Shown: positions 54,799 to 63,719 of the stretch, in pieces | Numbering within the stretch: position 1 is the first letter of the stretch | Layout: each line of letters starts with the position of its first letter | NCBI GenBank assembly: GCA_965228045.1 | Contig: OZ245789.1 | Location: 62,001-126,000 of the forward strand | Length of the DNA: 64,000 nt | Reading direction: 5' to 3' | From: JANQEU01 sp965228045 | GTDB taxonomy: Bacteria; Bacteroidota; Bacteroidia; Cytophagales; Cyclobacteriaceae | The notes under the pieces: generated by a model | The model's input: the letters and a program-made list of their open reading frames with translations, nothing else | What the model was told of the DNA's origin: nothing | Databases searched by the model: none | Translations under genes and position numbers: made by a program

Positions 54799-55836
54799 GT
54801 GGGTCGGGGAAAAATTTTAATCATAGGGCAGGGTATTGCGGGCTCCATATTGGCTCACGAACTGGAGAAAGAACGTTTTTCAGTTGATATTATAACAGAT
54901 CCACATTCGCACAGTTCATCCGCAGTGGCTGCAGGTCTTTATAATCCCATTACCGGCCGTCAAATGGTGAAGACCTGGCTCGCAGATGAGATTTTTCCTT
55001 CATTAGCCAATTATTACAATGAATTGGAAACGATCCTGAAAGATAAGTTTCATCACTCAATTCCGATCTACAGGCCATTTTTAAACAGGAACGAGGAGGC
55101 GGAGTGGCGTAGCAAATCCATTTCTACGGAATTTGCTCCTTATATTGAAAAAGTCTGGAGTGAATCCAAAAATATCACTGGCATTCTCGATGAATTTGGT
55201 GGTGTGGAACTGAAGCAGTGCGGATATGTGGAGGTAAAAAAAATGATCGGGGCCTTTTTACGTTACTATGAGGATAAGGGTATCGTTCGGAGGGAATTGT
55301 TTGATCATAGCAACGTGATGATAGAGCGGGAAGGTGTAAGGTATCGGAATAATATTTGGGATAAGTTGATCTTTTGTGAAGGACCTGCGGTAACAGACAA
55401 TCCTTTTTGGAACCATCTAAAATTTAAACCTGTGAAAGGCGATGTGATAGACCTGGATAACACCCTGGATTCGAACCAAATAGTGAACCGTGGTGTTTTC
55501 ATAATCCCAAAATCAGACTGTATTACAGTGGGTTCCAGCTATAATCACAATGATTTAACCTGGAAGCCCAATGAAAATGACATACAGTCAATTATGAACA
55601 AATTGGCTAACATTTTTGAAGGAAATTATCGTATTTTACAAAAAAGAGCGGGTATCCGACCGGCTACCTATGACAGGAGACCTTTTGTGGGGTTTCATGT
55701 CGACCATAAAAACATTGGGATTTTCAATGGTTTTGGGACGAAAGGAGTTTCACTCGTCCCTTACTTTGCCAGGAAACTGGTTGAAAATATCCTGACAGAT
55801 AAACCGCTTGATCCGGAAGTTTCGGTTGAAAGATGA
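54799..55836 (+). CDS. FAD-dependent oxidoreductase (DAO/glycine-oxidase-like)
   Basis: 345 residues starting with GTG at 54799; no ATG precedes the dinucleotide fold GRGKILIIGQGIAGSILAHEL, so the start is firm. AVAAGLYNPITGRQMVKTW is the DAO-family substrate-side loop as in MnmC C-domains and amino-acid oxidases; GDVIDLDN, GVFIIPKSDCITVGSSYNHND and AGIRPATYDRRPFVGFH close the FAD site. The closest type may be the MnmC-like oxidoreductase, but no methyltransferase half is fused. Overlaps the next gene by 4 nt. Confidence 0.87.
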   Translation: MGRGKILIIGQGIAGSILAHELEKERFSVDIITDPHSHSSSAVAAGLYNPITGRQMVKTWLADEIFPSLANYYNELETILKDKFHHSIPIYRPFLNRNEEAEWRSKSISTEFAPYIEKVWSESKNITGILDEFGGVELKQCGYVEVKKMIGAFLRYYEDKGIVRRELFDHSNVMIEREGVRYRNNIWDKLIFCEGPAVTDNPFWNHLKFKPVKGDVIDLDNTLDSNQIVNRGVFIIPKSDCITVGSSYNHNDLTWKPNENDIQSIMNKLANIFEGNYRILQKRAGIRPATYDRRPFVGFHVDHKNIGIFNGFGTKGVSLVPYFARKLVENILTDKPLDPEVSVER

Positions 55837-58800
55837 GAGCAAAAATTCGACACATATTGATACTTTGCATGGGTTTGTTGACCTTAAGCGCCAGTGCTCA
55901 ATATGGTACTGAATTTGGCCAAAACCGGATCCAATACAAAAAGTTTGACTGGGTCTTCTATAGTACTACGCACTTTGATATCTATTATTATAGCGGCGGT
56001 GCTGACTTTGCCGAAGATGCCATAGACTTTCTGGAAGAAGAGTTCAACAGACTGACCGATGTCCTCGGTTACGCCCCTTATTCCAAGACGAAAATTCTTA
56101 TTTACAATTCCATTCAGGATCTGCAGCAAAGTAACATCGGTGTTGATGGTGCACAATTTGGGATTGGTGGCCAGACGGATTTCACAAAACTCCAATTAGA
56201 AGTAGCCCATCATGGGACGGCAGATGCCTTCAAAAAAGAACTTATTTACAAGCTTTCGAGGATTCTGATTGAGGACATGCTTTTCGGCGGAAGCCTGGCA
56301 GAGATCTTCCAGAGTGCTTACCTGATGTCACTGCCGAGGTGGTTTGTTGATGGCGCAGCCAGGTACATGGCCTATGGATGGTCAGCCGACATGGACGATC
56401 ATATCCGTGATTATCTTGAGCGAAAGAACATCAAGAAGTTGATAAAAGTCGACGGGGATGAAGCAGGAATTGTAGGCCAATCTGTCTGGAATTATATCGC
56501 CATCAATTATGGCCGGAGTAATGTGTCCAATATTCTGAACTTAACCCGGATCATACGCAGCGAGCAAAGCAGTATTTCTAATACAGTAGGTGTAGAGTAC
56601 AAGCAATTCATCAAGGAGTGGCAGGCCTATTACATTGAGCACCAGTATGAAATTGCGGAAAACTACATTGATGCACCTGAAGAGAGTCAGTTGGAAGATG
56701 CCCGCAATAACATGATCAAGTTTAGCAACGTGAGGCTCAATCCTTCCGGAAACAAGGTTGCTTACTCCACAAACGAGCTGGGAAAATACAAAGTGTTTGT
56801 GCATGATCTGGAATCCGGAAATACGAAAAACATAGCTTCAGGAGGCTTTAAACATCAGGGTCAGCAGGTAGACTACGACCTGCCACTTGTAGACTGGGTT
56901 GATGACGATAGAATCGGTGTACTGTATTATGGTCGCGGTTACTTGATACTTGAATCAATTAATATCGGAACGGGAGATAGATTGACAAAACCTTTACCCC
57001 GATTCAACCAGGTCAAAAGCTTCTCTTTTAATGAAAATGGCAGACTTGCCATCTTAAGCGGTGATGTCGATGGTATGAATGACGTCTATCTCATCAGTAT
57101 GCGACGAAATGCCATGCGGCGTTTGACCAAAGATGTCTATGATGACATTGATCCAAGTTTTATACCCGGCACAGCGTCAGTAGTTTTTAGCTCAAACAGA
57201 CCCTCCACCTCTGTAAATGTAGAGGATATCAGTATTGATCAGATAGGTGAAGTTTACAACCTTTATCAATATGACCTGGATACCACCACAACTACTTTTG
57301 GAAAATTCACCAACACATACAGCAAGGATTTCAAACCACTAGCAAAAAATCCGTTCGAAATTTACTACCTGAGTGATCAAAAGGGCATCATCAACCTCTT
57401 CAAATACAATGTCCTGGACTCAACTTTCACCCAAATCACAAACTACAATCGTAGCATAAAGGATTATGACCTTCATTTTGGGGAAGATAAAATGATCTAC
57501 CTGATGCACAACGAAGGTGTGGACAATGTATACCTGGAGAGTAACCCTAATCTGGATCAATCAAAATTTTCTCCTCAAACTGCCCGTCAACGACTTAGAC
57601 AGGCCCAGTTTGTAACCGACCTCTACGAGGAACAAGGTGTCCGGCTGCCGGAGCCAGAGTCAATTAACGAGCCCATCATCGAAACGACGATTGAGCTTCC
57701 GGATTCTACGGAAATCGAACCTGTGGCAGAAGAGGCGGATGAGGTTTTGGTGGATCCTGATGACTTCCAGTTTGAAGAGGAAGAGGAGGGCGACTCTGAA
57801 GATTTTATAGATACGGATAATTATCAGTTTGAATCCCCCGCCCGTACTCAAAGTCAGAAATTCCGTCCGGAATCCTTTTTCTCCAACTATCAGCGATTGG
57901 AAATTTCCAACGAGGTGATAGGTCCCATTCAATATGAACCTCAATTCAGTTTTGACAATTTGACCACATCCTTTGCAATCGACCCACTGAGAGGATTCGG
58001 TGCCTTGCTGGAAACTCAGATTTCTGATATGCTCGGGAACCATAAACTAAAAGGAGGTGCGCTGGCCATTACAGACCTCAATAGCGGTGATTTATATGCA
58101 GAGTATCAGTATTTAAAATATTGGATGGATCTGAAATTTAGGGTTGACAGGCAGTCTTATTTCTTTCAAAGCAATCTCGAGAATGATCTAAGGCAGCGCT
58201 ACAATCTGAACAGGGTGATGCTTGGGGGAGCTGTTCCCCTCACAAATTGGTTCAGACTCGAAGTCAATCCGTTTTACACCTGGACACAGTTCCGAAACCT
58301 GCAATTCGAAAACGTCCTCAATCGTGGTGAAGGCGCAGGGGACCAAAAACAATATTTCGCCGGTGTGCAGACCAAAGTTGTATTTGATAATACCTTATCG
58401 AGAGGCTATAACCTGCTGGAAGGCACCAGGGCTTCGGTAGGCTTTGACCATCACCAGGGAGTCAATGATTCAAAATTGAGTTTCAGTAGACTCAGGGTAG
58501 ATCTTCGGAATTATCTCGGAATCCACCGGGAACTGGCACTCGCCACCAGGGTGTTTTACGGGACATCATTTGGGCCAAATCCCCAAACCTTTATGCTGGG
58601 TGGTGTACCAAACTGGTTTTTTGCCAGAACCAGAAGGCATCCTTCCAATGATCCTCTGGCCATTAGCAATACTACCCCTAATATGGATTTAGTCTTTGTG
58701 GAATATGTCACTGACTTACATGGATTCCCTTATAATGAAGTATTTGGAAGTTCATCCATCGTATTTAATACCCAATTGAAATTTCCTGTATTTGAGTATT

Positions 58801-59108
58801 TCTCAAAGGCACCAATCAATTCTACTTTTCTCAGAAATTTCATTCTGGTAGCTTTTGCGGATTTTGGTTCTGCCTGGACGGGAAAACCTCCTCTATCACG
58901 CAAAAACAGCTCGAATACCATCGAATACAAGGCCGATGTGTTCTCAGCAAGAATATCCAATTTCAAAAATCCCTGGCTTGCCAGCTACGGTGCAGGCGTC
59001 AGAATGGTATTAATGGGCTATTATGGTAAAATTGACATTGCCCGACCTATCCGGGAATACGAAGTTCAACGGACACGTTTCACAGTTTCTGTAGGTTTGG
59101 ACTTCTAA
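55833..59108 (+). CDS. Exported TolB-like propeller protein with peptidase-MA-like N-terminus and C-terminal outer-membrane barrel
   Basis: 1091 residues. Signal peptide ends near SASAQ. Residues about 30-270 resemble a peptidase-MA/gluzincin fold (HFDIYYYSGG, then LPRWFVDGAARYMAYGW), but the HExxH place is KELIY. About 285-600 is a TolB/WD40-type beta propeller (GNKVAYSTNELGKYKVFVHDL, GTASVVFSSNRPS). An acidic linker (about 622-655) leads to a C-terminal surface-antigen/Omp85-like barrel, ending VSVGLDF with terminal Phe. Often annotated as translocation protein TolB in Bacteroidota; the real function is unknown. It is coupled to the FAD gene before it and followed by yicC. Confidence 0.85.
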   Translation: MRAKIRHILILCMGLLTLSASAQYGTEFGQNRIQYKKFDWVFYSTTHFDIYYYSGGADFAEDAIDFLEEEFNRLTDVLGYAPYSKTKILIYNSIQDLQQSNIGVDGAQFGIGGQTDFTKLQLEVAHHGTADAFKKELIYKLSRILIEDMLFGGSLAEIFQSAYLMSLPRWFVDGAARYMAYGWSADMDDHIRDYLERKNIKKLIKVDGDEAGIVGQSVWNYIAINYGRSNVSNILNLTRIIRSEQSSISNTVGVEYKQFIKEWQAYYIEHQYEIAENYIDAPEESQLEDARNNMIKFSNVRLNPSGNKVAYSTNELGKYKVFVHDLESGNTKNIASGGFKHQGQQVDYDLPLVDWVDDDRIGVLYYGRGYLILESINIGTGDRLTKPLPRFNQVKSFSFNENGRLAILSGDVDGMNDVYLISMRRNAMRRLTKDVYDDIDPSFIPGTASVVFSSNRPSTSVNVEDISIDQIGEVYNLYQYDLDTTTTTFGKFTNTYSKDFKPLAKNPFEIYYLSDQKGIINLFKYNVLDSTFTQITNYNRSIKDYDLHFGEDKMIYLMHNEGVDNVYLESNPNLDQSKFSPQTARQRLRQAQFVTDLYEEQGVRLPEPESINEPIIETTIELPDSTEIEPVAEEADEVLVDPDDFQFEEEEEGDSEDFIDTDNYQFESPARTQSQKFRPESFFSNYQRLEISNEVIGPIQYEPQFSFDNLTTSFAIDPLRGFGALLETQISDMLGNHKLKGGALAITDLNSGDLYAEYQYLKYWMDLKFRVDRQSYFFQSNLENDLRQRYNLNRVMLGGAVPLTNWFRLEVNPFYTWTQFRNLQFENVLNRGEGAGDQKQYFAGVQTKVVFDNTLSRGYNLLEGTRASVGFDHHQGVNDSKLSFSRLRVDLRNYLGIHRELALATRVFYGTSFGPNPQTFMLGGVPNWFFARTRRHPSNDPLAISNTTPNMDLVFVEYVTDLHGFPYNEVFGSSSIVFNTQLKFPVFEYFSKAPINSTFLRNFILVAFADFGSAWTGKPPLSRKNSSNTIEYKADVFSARISNFKNPWLASYGAGVRMVLMGYYGKIDIARPIREYEVQRTRFTVSVGLDF

Positions 59109-59123
59109 ATTCGATGAACATAT

Positions 59124-60002
59124 ATGATTAATTCAATGACCGGGTTTGGATCTGCCGAATCAGTGACGGATCAGTACACCCTGAGTGTGGAAATAAAGAC
59201 ACTTAACAGCAAATTTTTTGACCCGATCATGAAGCTTCCGAAGGAGTTTGCTCAATGGGAGCTTCCGATCAAATCCGTTTTGGAAAACGGACTTAAAAGG
59301 GGTAAGATCAATCTGACATTGGATTTTGAGGAAAAGGGGGAAGGTGTTCCTCCGGTTTCAATTGACGAAAAGCTTTTTGAAAACTATTTTAAAATTTATC
59401 AAAGTCTTGCCGAAAAGGTAGGAGTTGTTAACCATGCCAACATATTTACCGAGGCACTACATTCCCCTGAAGTATTGGTACCCAAGGAATTAGAAATCGA
59501 GTCAATTCCTTTTGAACAGGTCAAAGAAACTATTCAGAAGGCGATTGACAGCTGCAATGGGTTTAGAAAAAACGAAGGCAAAAAGCTGGAGGACGCACTT
59601 AAGTCAAGCTTATACAAAATCGCAAACTGCCTGGAAATGGTGAAAAAACTTGATCCTGATCGGATCGAAGGCATAAAAAGCCGACTCCAGCAAAGTATAA
59701 ATGAGATAAAAAATAAAGTGCAACTGGATCAAAACAGATTTGAGCAGGAGGTAGTCTATTACATCGAGAAACTGGACATCACAGAGGAAAAAGTTCGACT
59801 GAAAAGTCACCTCGATCATTTCAGTGAAACCCTTCTTGAATCCTCTCCCCACGGTAAAAAGCTCGGATTTATTGCCCAGGAAATAGGGAGAGAAATCAAT
59901 ACAATTGGTTCTAAAGCCAATGATTCCAATATTCAGAAGGAGGTAGTGGTAATGAAAGAAGAGCTCGAGAAGATCAAAGAGCAGGTTCTGAATGTGTTAT
60001 GA
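59124..60002 (+). CDS. yicC: YicC family endoribonuclease-like protein
   Basis: 292 residues, standard size. The opening MINSMTGFGSAE and the ending HGKKLGFIAQEIGREINTIGSKAND with VVMKEELEKIKEQVLNVL are diagnostic. YicC helps destroy the small RNA RyhB in E. coli and has ribonuclease activity. In many genomes guanylate kinase comes next; here a lipoprotein gene follows instead. It begins 15 nt after the barrel-protein stop. Confidence 0.95.
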   Translation: MINSMTGFGSAESVTDQYTLSVEIKTLNSKFFDPIMKLPKEFAQWELPIKSVLENGLKRGKINLTLDFEEKGEGVPPVSIDEKLFENYFKIYQSLAEKVGVVNHANIFTEALHSPEVLVPKELEIESIPFEQVKETIQKAIDSCNGFRKNEGKKLEDALKSSLYKIANCLEMVKKLDPDRIEGIKSRLQQSINEIKNKVQLDQNRFEQEVVYYIEKLDITEEKVRLKSHLDHFSETLLESSPHGKKLGFIAQEIGREINTIGSKANDSNIQKEVVVMKEELEKIKEQVLNVL

Positions 60003-60079
60003 TCATTCTGATTACCAAAAGGATGTTTCAGGTATAAAAAGGAATAATCATTAATTTACTTCCTGAAAACCACTCCAAT

Positions 60080-60646
60080 ATGAAACGGAATTTGTCCTTG
60101 CCTATAGCAATCTCCCTAATTCTATTGATGTCCTGTACCGGATCTGAAATTAGCGATGAATTCAAGCCGTTGGTTCAGTCCATTGACAAGAAGATCAGGT
60201 TAATTGACAGCAATCACAGGGTTCAAATCATCGAAGATGATTTTCACGATGGCGATTCCATCTACAAAATCCGTGCTTATTATATGGGTGAAGATTTGGT
60301 TAAGGTCGTTAGCATTATGCATACTTCAGAATTTGAGCGGGATGATTATTTTTATTTCGATCAGGATGAGCCCATTTTTTCCGGTCATATGGTCAATGAG
60401 AAAAATGCCAATATAGCCTCGGAATTCAAGTACTACTATGAGAACGGAAAAGTAGTGGAGTCTTTGTTCTGGGAAGACAATTATGAGCCGGGCGTTAGAT
60501 TTCCTCATGAGCGATTTGAAGAATATAAGCCAAACATTGATTCTCTTATGAGAAAGGAGAATGAACGGCTGGCTTTCTGCATGGAGAAACTCGAAACGGA
60601 GGGATTTGAGGTTTTGCCACTGAATGAAAATCTCAACGCCAATTAA
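60080..60646 (+). CDS. Putative lipoprotein of unknown function
   Basis: 188 residues. Lipobox LLMSC with Cys19. The mature part (DEFKPLVQSIDKKIRLIDSN, IRAYYMGEDLVKVVSIMHTS, DYFYFDQDEPIFSGHMVNEK) may form a beta-rich domain; it has no named family that I recognise. Placed between yicC and the MazG-like gene, with a 77-nt gap before it and a 3-nt gap after it. Confidence 0.7.
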   Translation: MKRNLSLPIAISLILLMSCTGSEISDEFKPLVQSIDKKIRLIDSNHRVQIIEDDFHDGDSIYKIRAYYMGEDLVKVVSIMHTSEFERDDYFYFDQDEPIFSGHMVNEKNANIASEFKYYYENGKVVESLFWEDNYEPGVRFPHERFEEYKPNIDSLMRKENERLAFCMEKLETEGFEVLPLNENLNAN

Positions 60647-60649
60647 TTA

Positions 60650-60976
60650 ATGACACTTGAGGAGGCCCAGAGGCTGGTAGATGAGTGGATCAAAACCAAA
60701 GGTGTTAGGTATTTCAATGAGTTGACCAACACTGCCATTTTGATGGAAGAGGTCGGTGAACTGGCCCGTCTCATGTCCCGGACTTATGGTGAACAATCGT
60801 TTAAAGATTCCGATAAGGAAAACAGCCTGGATGACGAATTGGCTGATATTCTTTGGGTACTTATCTGTCTGGCCAATCAAACCGGCGTGGATCTGACCCA
60901 GGCCCTGCGGAAAAATCTGGAGAAGAAAAATAATCGGGACAGCACGCGCCATCTCAACAATCCGAAATTGAAATGA
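60650..60976 (+). CDS. MazG-like nucleotide pyrophosphohydrolase
   Basis: 108 residues. The single MazG unit has the metal motif EExxE at ILMEEVGELARLM and ExxD at DELADILWVLICLANQ, which together chelate Mg. These small all-alpha NTP pyrophosphatases remove unwanted or damaged nucleotides. It overlaps the DUF2721 gene by 4 nt (ATGA) and lies 3 nt after a lipoprotein gene. Confidence 0.9.
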   Translation: MTLEEAQRLVDEWIKTKGVRYFNELTNTAILMEEVGELARLMSRTYGEQSFKDSDKENSLDDELADILWVLICLANQTGVDLTQALRKNLEKKNNRDSTRHLNNPKLK

Positions 60977-61386
60977 AAGAAATTACATTGACTACGCCGG
61001 CACTTCTGTTTCCGGCTATTTCGTTATTGCTTCTGGCTTATACCAACAGGTTCCTGGCCATATCATCCCTGATCAGACAGCTTCATGGAAATTTTGTGCA
61101 AAATCCGGAAAAGGGTGTCATCATCGGTCAGATTGAAAATCTACGGACACGATTATATCTTATTAGAAATATGCAGGCCTTTGGAGTACTGAGTTTCTTT
61201 CTGTGCGTGGTCAGCATGATATTTATTTTCCAAAAATTGCCGGACTGGGGCGGTTACAGCTTTGGCGGTTCATTACTCACTTTGCTTATTTCACTGATCA
61301 TCTCTCTGAGAGAGATTCAGATTTCCACCAGGGCTTTGGACCTGGAGCTTGGAGACATGGAGCTTCCTGATAAGATCAGATTTTGA
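60973..61386 (+). CDS. DUF2721 membrane protein
   Basis: 137 residues. Three hydrophobic segments: LLFPAISLLLLAYTN, FGVLSFFLCVVSMIFIF and GGSLLTLLISLIISL. The region between the first and second (FLAISSLIRQLHGNF, then NLRTRLYLIRNMQ) and the final REIQISTRALDLELGDM are conserved in DUF2721. Function unknown. The end overlaps comB by 11 nt, tail-to-tail. Confidence 0.88.
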   Translation: MKEITLTTPALLFPAISLLLLAYTNRFLAISSLIRQLHGNFVQNPEKGVIIGQIENLRTRLYLIRNMQAFGVLSFFLCVVSMIFIFQKLPDWGGYSFGGSLLTLLISLIISLREIQISTRALDLELGDMELPDKIRF

Positions 61387-62071
61387 TCAGGTGATCCCCC
61401 TCTAATTTGATTACACCATCATACACGTCCCGGGTCACACAAAATTCAATGTCCTTCGTGACACCAAAAGCCGCCAACCGATGCGCATGTCCGGAAGATT
61501 GGGCTACAGCCAATAGATCTTGCTTGTTACACTTATAGAAATGATGGGCCAATAATGCGCTGTCTCCTGTCAGGGCTACATCTAATTCATTTAGTAAGGC
61601 ACCGGCAAACAAAGTGTCCTCTACATTGGGTGTCCCCTTCCAGCCGGCACAGTGAAGCACTGCATCCAGTTTCTGTTCTTTAAGATATTTTGCGGTAGAA
61701 GTTATGTTAAGAAAACTTGCCACCAGGATTTCCTTAGCATCCATTGATTTTTTGAGTGTCAGGGTACCATTTGTGGTCGATACAGCCACATCTTTTCCCT
61801 TCACACTATCCTGCATATACTCATATGGCGAATTCCCAATGTCAAAGTCGGCTAATTTTTGACCTCCGCGCTCACCCGCCATTATCATGCCTTTAGCACC
61901 AAGCTTAAGGCACTCTTCCACTGTTTCTACTGGGTAGATCGCCTTTACACCGCTCGATAGCCCCGTGACCATGCAGGAAGTAGCCCTGAAAATATCGATT
62001 ACTACCACCAGCTTGCTTTGTAGTTCGTGCTGATGAATCAGTTCCGGAGTAAGACAGACCTCTGCTGTCAT
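61376..62071 (-). CDS. comB: 2-phosphosulfolactate phosphatase
   Basis: 231 residues. Family features are VVVIDIFRATSCMVTGLSSG, AGERGGQKLADFDIGNSPYEY and VSTTNGTLTLKKSM. ComB removes phosphate from 2-phosphosulfolactate to give sulfolactate, the second step toward coenzyme M in archaea; many bacteria carry it without making CoM. No comA or comC lies here. It starts in the last 4 nt of gcvT. Confidence 0.88.
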   Translation of the reverse strand: MTAEVCLTPELIHQHELQSKLVVVIDIFRATSCMVTGLSSGVKAIYPVETVEECLKLGAKGMIMAGERGGQKLADFDIGNSPYEYMQDSVKGKDVAVSTTNGTLTLKKSMDAKEILVASFLNITSTAKYLKEQKLDAVLHCAGWKGTPNVEDTLFAGALLNELDVALTGDSALLAHHFYKCNKQDLLAVAQSSGHAHRLAAFGVTKDIEFCVTRDVYDGVIKLEGDHLIKI

Positions 62072-63153
62072 TTTATGAATGGTGGACGAGTAATGACCGC
62101 CTTAACCTTATTGTTACGGATTTGGATTTGTATTTCGGTATCCGATTTGTGCATTCCGAACTTGACATATCCCATTCCTATGCCTATCCCCAGACTTGGA
62201 CTCATGGTCCCCGATGTCACTTCACCAATCTTATTCCCGTCCAGGTCGAGAATCTCATATCCACCCCTCGGGATACCCCGCTCTAGAGTCTTAAAGCCAA
62301 CTAACCTTCGGCTTACTCCCTCCTCTTTCTGCTTAGCCAGCTGATCAGAGTTGATGAAATCCTTCGTGAATTTAGTGATCCATCCAAGTCCGGCTTCGAT
62401 CGGAGAGGTGGTGTCGGTGATGTCATTGCCATAAAGGCAATAACCCATTTCCAGTCTCAGTGTATCACGTGCCCCTAAACCGATTGGTTTTATGTCAAAT
62501 TCCTCTCCGGCATTGAAGACCGCTTCCCAAAGCTTTATGGCATCCTCATTTCGGACATAAAGCTCAAATCCACCGGCCCCGGTGTATCCTGTTCCGGAAA
62601 TGATCACATCCTGTATGCCCGCAATAGCACCTACTGCGAAATGATAAAACTTAATATCACCAAGAGGTACATCCGTGATTTTTTGAAGAGTATTTTGGGC
62701 CGAAGGACCCTGAACGGCGAAGAGACAATAGTCATCAGAAGCATTAGTCATTTGTGGCCGAAATTTGTTCTGAGCACTGATCCAATTCCAATCCTTTTCT
62801 ATATTGGATGCGTTTACCACAAGCATATAATCGTCCTCACCAAACCGATACACAATCAGGTCATCCACTATCCCTCCCTGATCATTTGGCAGGCAAGAGT
62901 ACTGGGCCTGTCCGTCAACCAGTTTGGAAGCATCATTTGTCGTCACTCTTTGGATAAGGTCCAATGATCCGGGGCCCTTTACAAAAAACTCACCCATGTG
63001 TGACACATCGAACACGCCAACTCCATTTCGAACGGTAAGATGTTCTTCCTTGTCCGAGCTGTACCGTACCGGCATATTGTACCCGGCAAATGGGATCATT
63101 TTACCGCCAAGTGAAACATGAATGTCGTGAAGGGGTATGTTTTTCGCGTCCAT
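62068..63153 (-). CDS. gcvT: Aminomethyltransferase (glycine cleavage T protein)
   Basis: 361 residues. Moves the methylene group from the lipoyl arm of GcvH to tetrahydrofolate and frees ammonia. MIPFAGYNMPVRY, GVFDVSHMGEFFVKG, GGIVDDLIVYRFGEDDYMLVVNA (folate-binding Asp), GTGYTGAGGFELYV and LRLEMGYCLYGNDI are typical. GcvH and GcvP are not in the window. Upstream lies an exact -7 element. Overlap with comB suggests one transcript. Confidence 0.96.
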   Translation of the reverse strand: MDAKNIPLHDIHVSLGGKMIPFAGYNMPVRYSSDKEEHLTVRNGVGVFDVSHMGEFFVKGPGSLDLIQRVTTNDASKLVDGQAQYSCLPNDQGGIVDDLIVYRFGEDDYMLVVNASNIEKDWNWISAQNKFRPQMTNASDDYCLFAVQGPSAQNTLQKITDVPLGDIKFYHFAVGAIAGIQDVIISGTGYTGAGGFELYVRNEDAIKLWEAVFNAGEEFDIKPIGLGARDTLRLEMGYCLYGNDITDTTSPIEAGLGWITKFTKDFINSDQLAKQKEEGVSRRLVGFKTLERGIPRGGYEILDLDGNKIGEVTSGTMSPSLGIGIGMGYVKFGMHKSDTEIQIQIRNNKVKAVITRPPFIK

Positions 63154-63172
63154 TGCTTATCTGTTTTGCACG

Positions 63173-63180
63173 CAAAACTA
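63173..63180 (-). promoter_or_regulatory. Bacteroidota -7 element (TAGTTTTG) for gcvT-comB
   Basis: Exact TAnnTTTG on the minus strand, followed by CG, 19 nt before the gcvT ATG. Confidence 0.5.
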
Positions 63181-63212
63181 ACCGAAATATTCGTCCGAAT
63201 TGGATACATTTA

Positions 63213-63719
63213 ATGGTGATTGACACAATCCTGAAGCGTTACAGAAATAAGCTCGGAGATGCCTACCAGCCATACCGCAACCATGCCCATCGTGTGTATC
63301 AATATGCCCTGATCCTCCTGCTGAAAAGGGATTCCAAAAAACTGGAAATAGCCGCAGCTTATCATGACCTGGACATATGGCTTTCACAAACCATGAATTA
63401 TCTGAAAGGATCTGAGGCAGAAGCAAGAAAACATATTGAAATAAATAAGCTTGATCTGCTACCTGATGAGGTTGGATTTATCATACGAAAACACCATAAA
63501 CTTACAAGGATCAAGGGTAGCGTGGAAGCGGAAGCTTTTCGAAAAGCCGATCTTATAGATCTTTCTGCCGGATGGATTTCATATAACATCCCTAAATCCA
63601 TCATCAAAGACACGGAAAACCAATATCCAAGGTTAGGATTTACCAAATTGGTTCTTAAAAAGACGTTTGTTCATGCCCTAAAACATCCCCTGAATCCGTT
63701 TCCAATGTTAAGATTCTGA
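63213..63719 (+). CDS. HD-domain phosphohydrolase-like protein
   Basis: 168 residues from the ATG at 63213; an in-frame extension into gcvT is not credible. The HD signature is present: H24 or H26 in YRNHAHRVYQ, the pair H51-D52 in AAAYHDLDIWLS, then IIRKHHKLTRIKG and the terminal Asp in FRKADLIDLSAGW. HD proteins usually cleave phosphoesters of nucleotides with a metal; the substrate here is not known. The stop TGA overlaps the next gene (TGATG). Confidence 0.85.
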   Translation: MVIDTILKRYRNKLGDAYQPYRNHAHRVYQYALILLLKRDSKKLEIAAAYHDLDIWLSQTMNYLKGSEAEARKHIEINKLDLLPDEVGFIIRKHHKLTRIKGSVEAEAFRKADLIDLSAGWISYNIPKSIIKDTENQYPRLGFTKLVLKKTFVHALKHPLNPFPMLRF

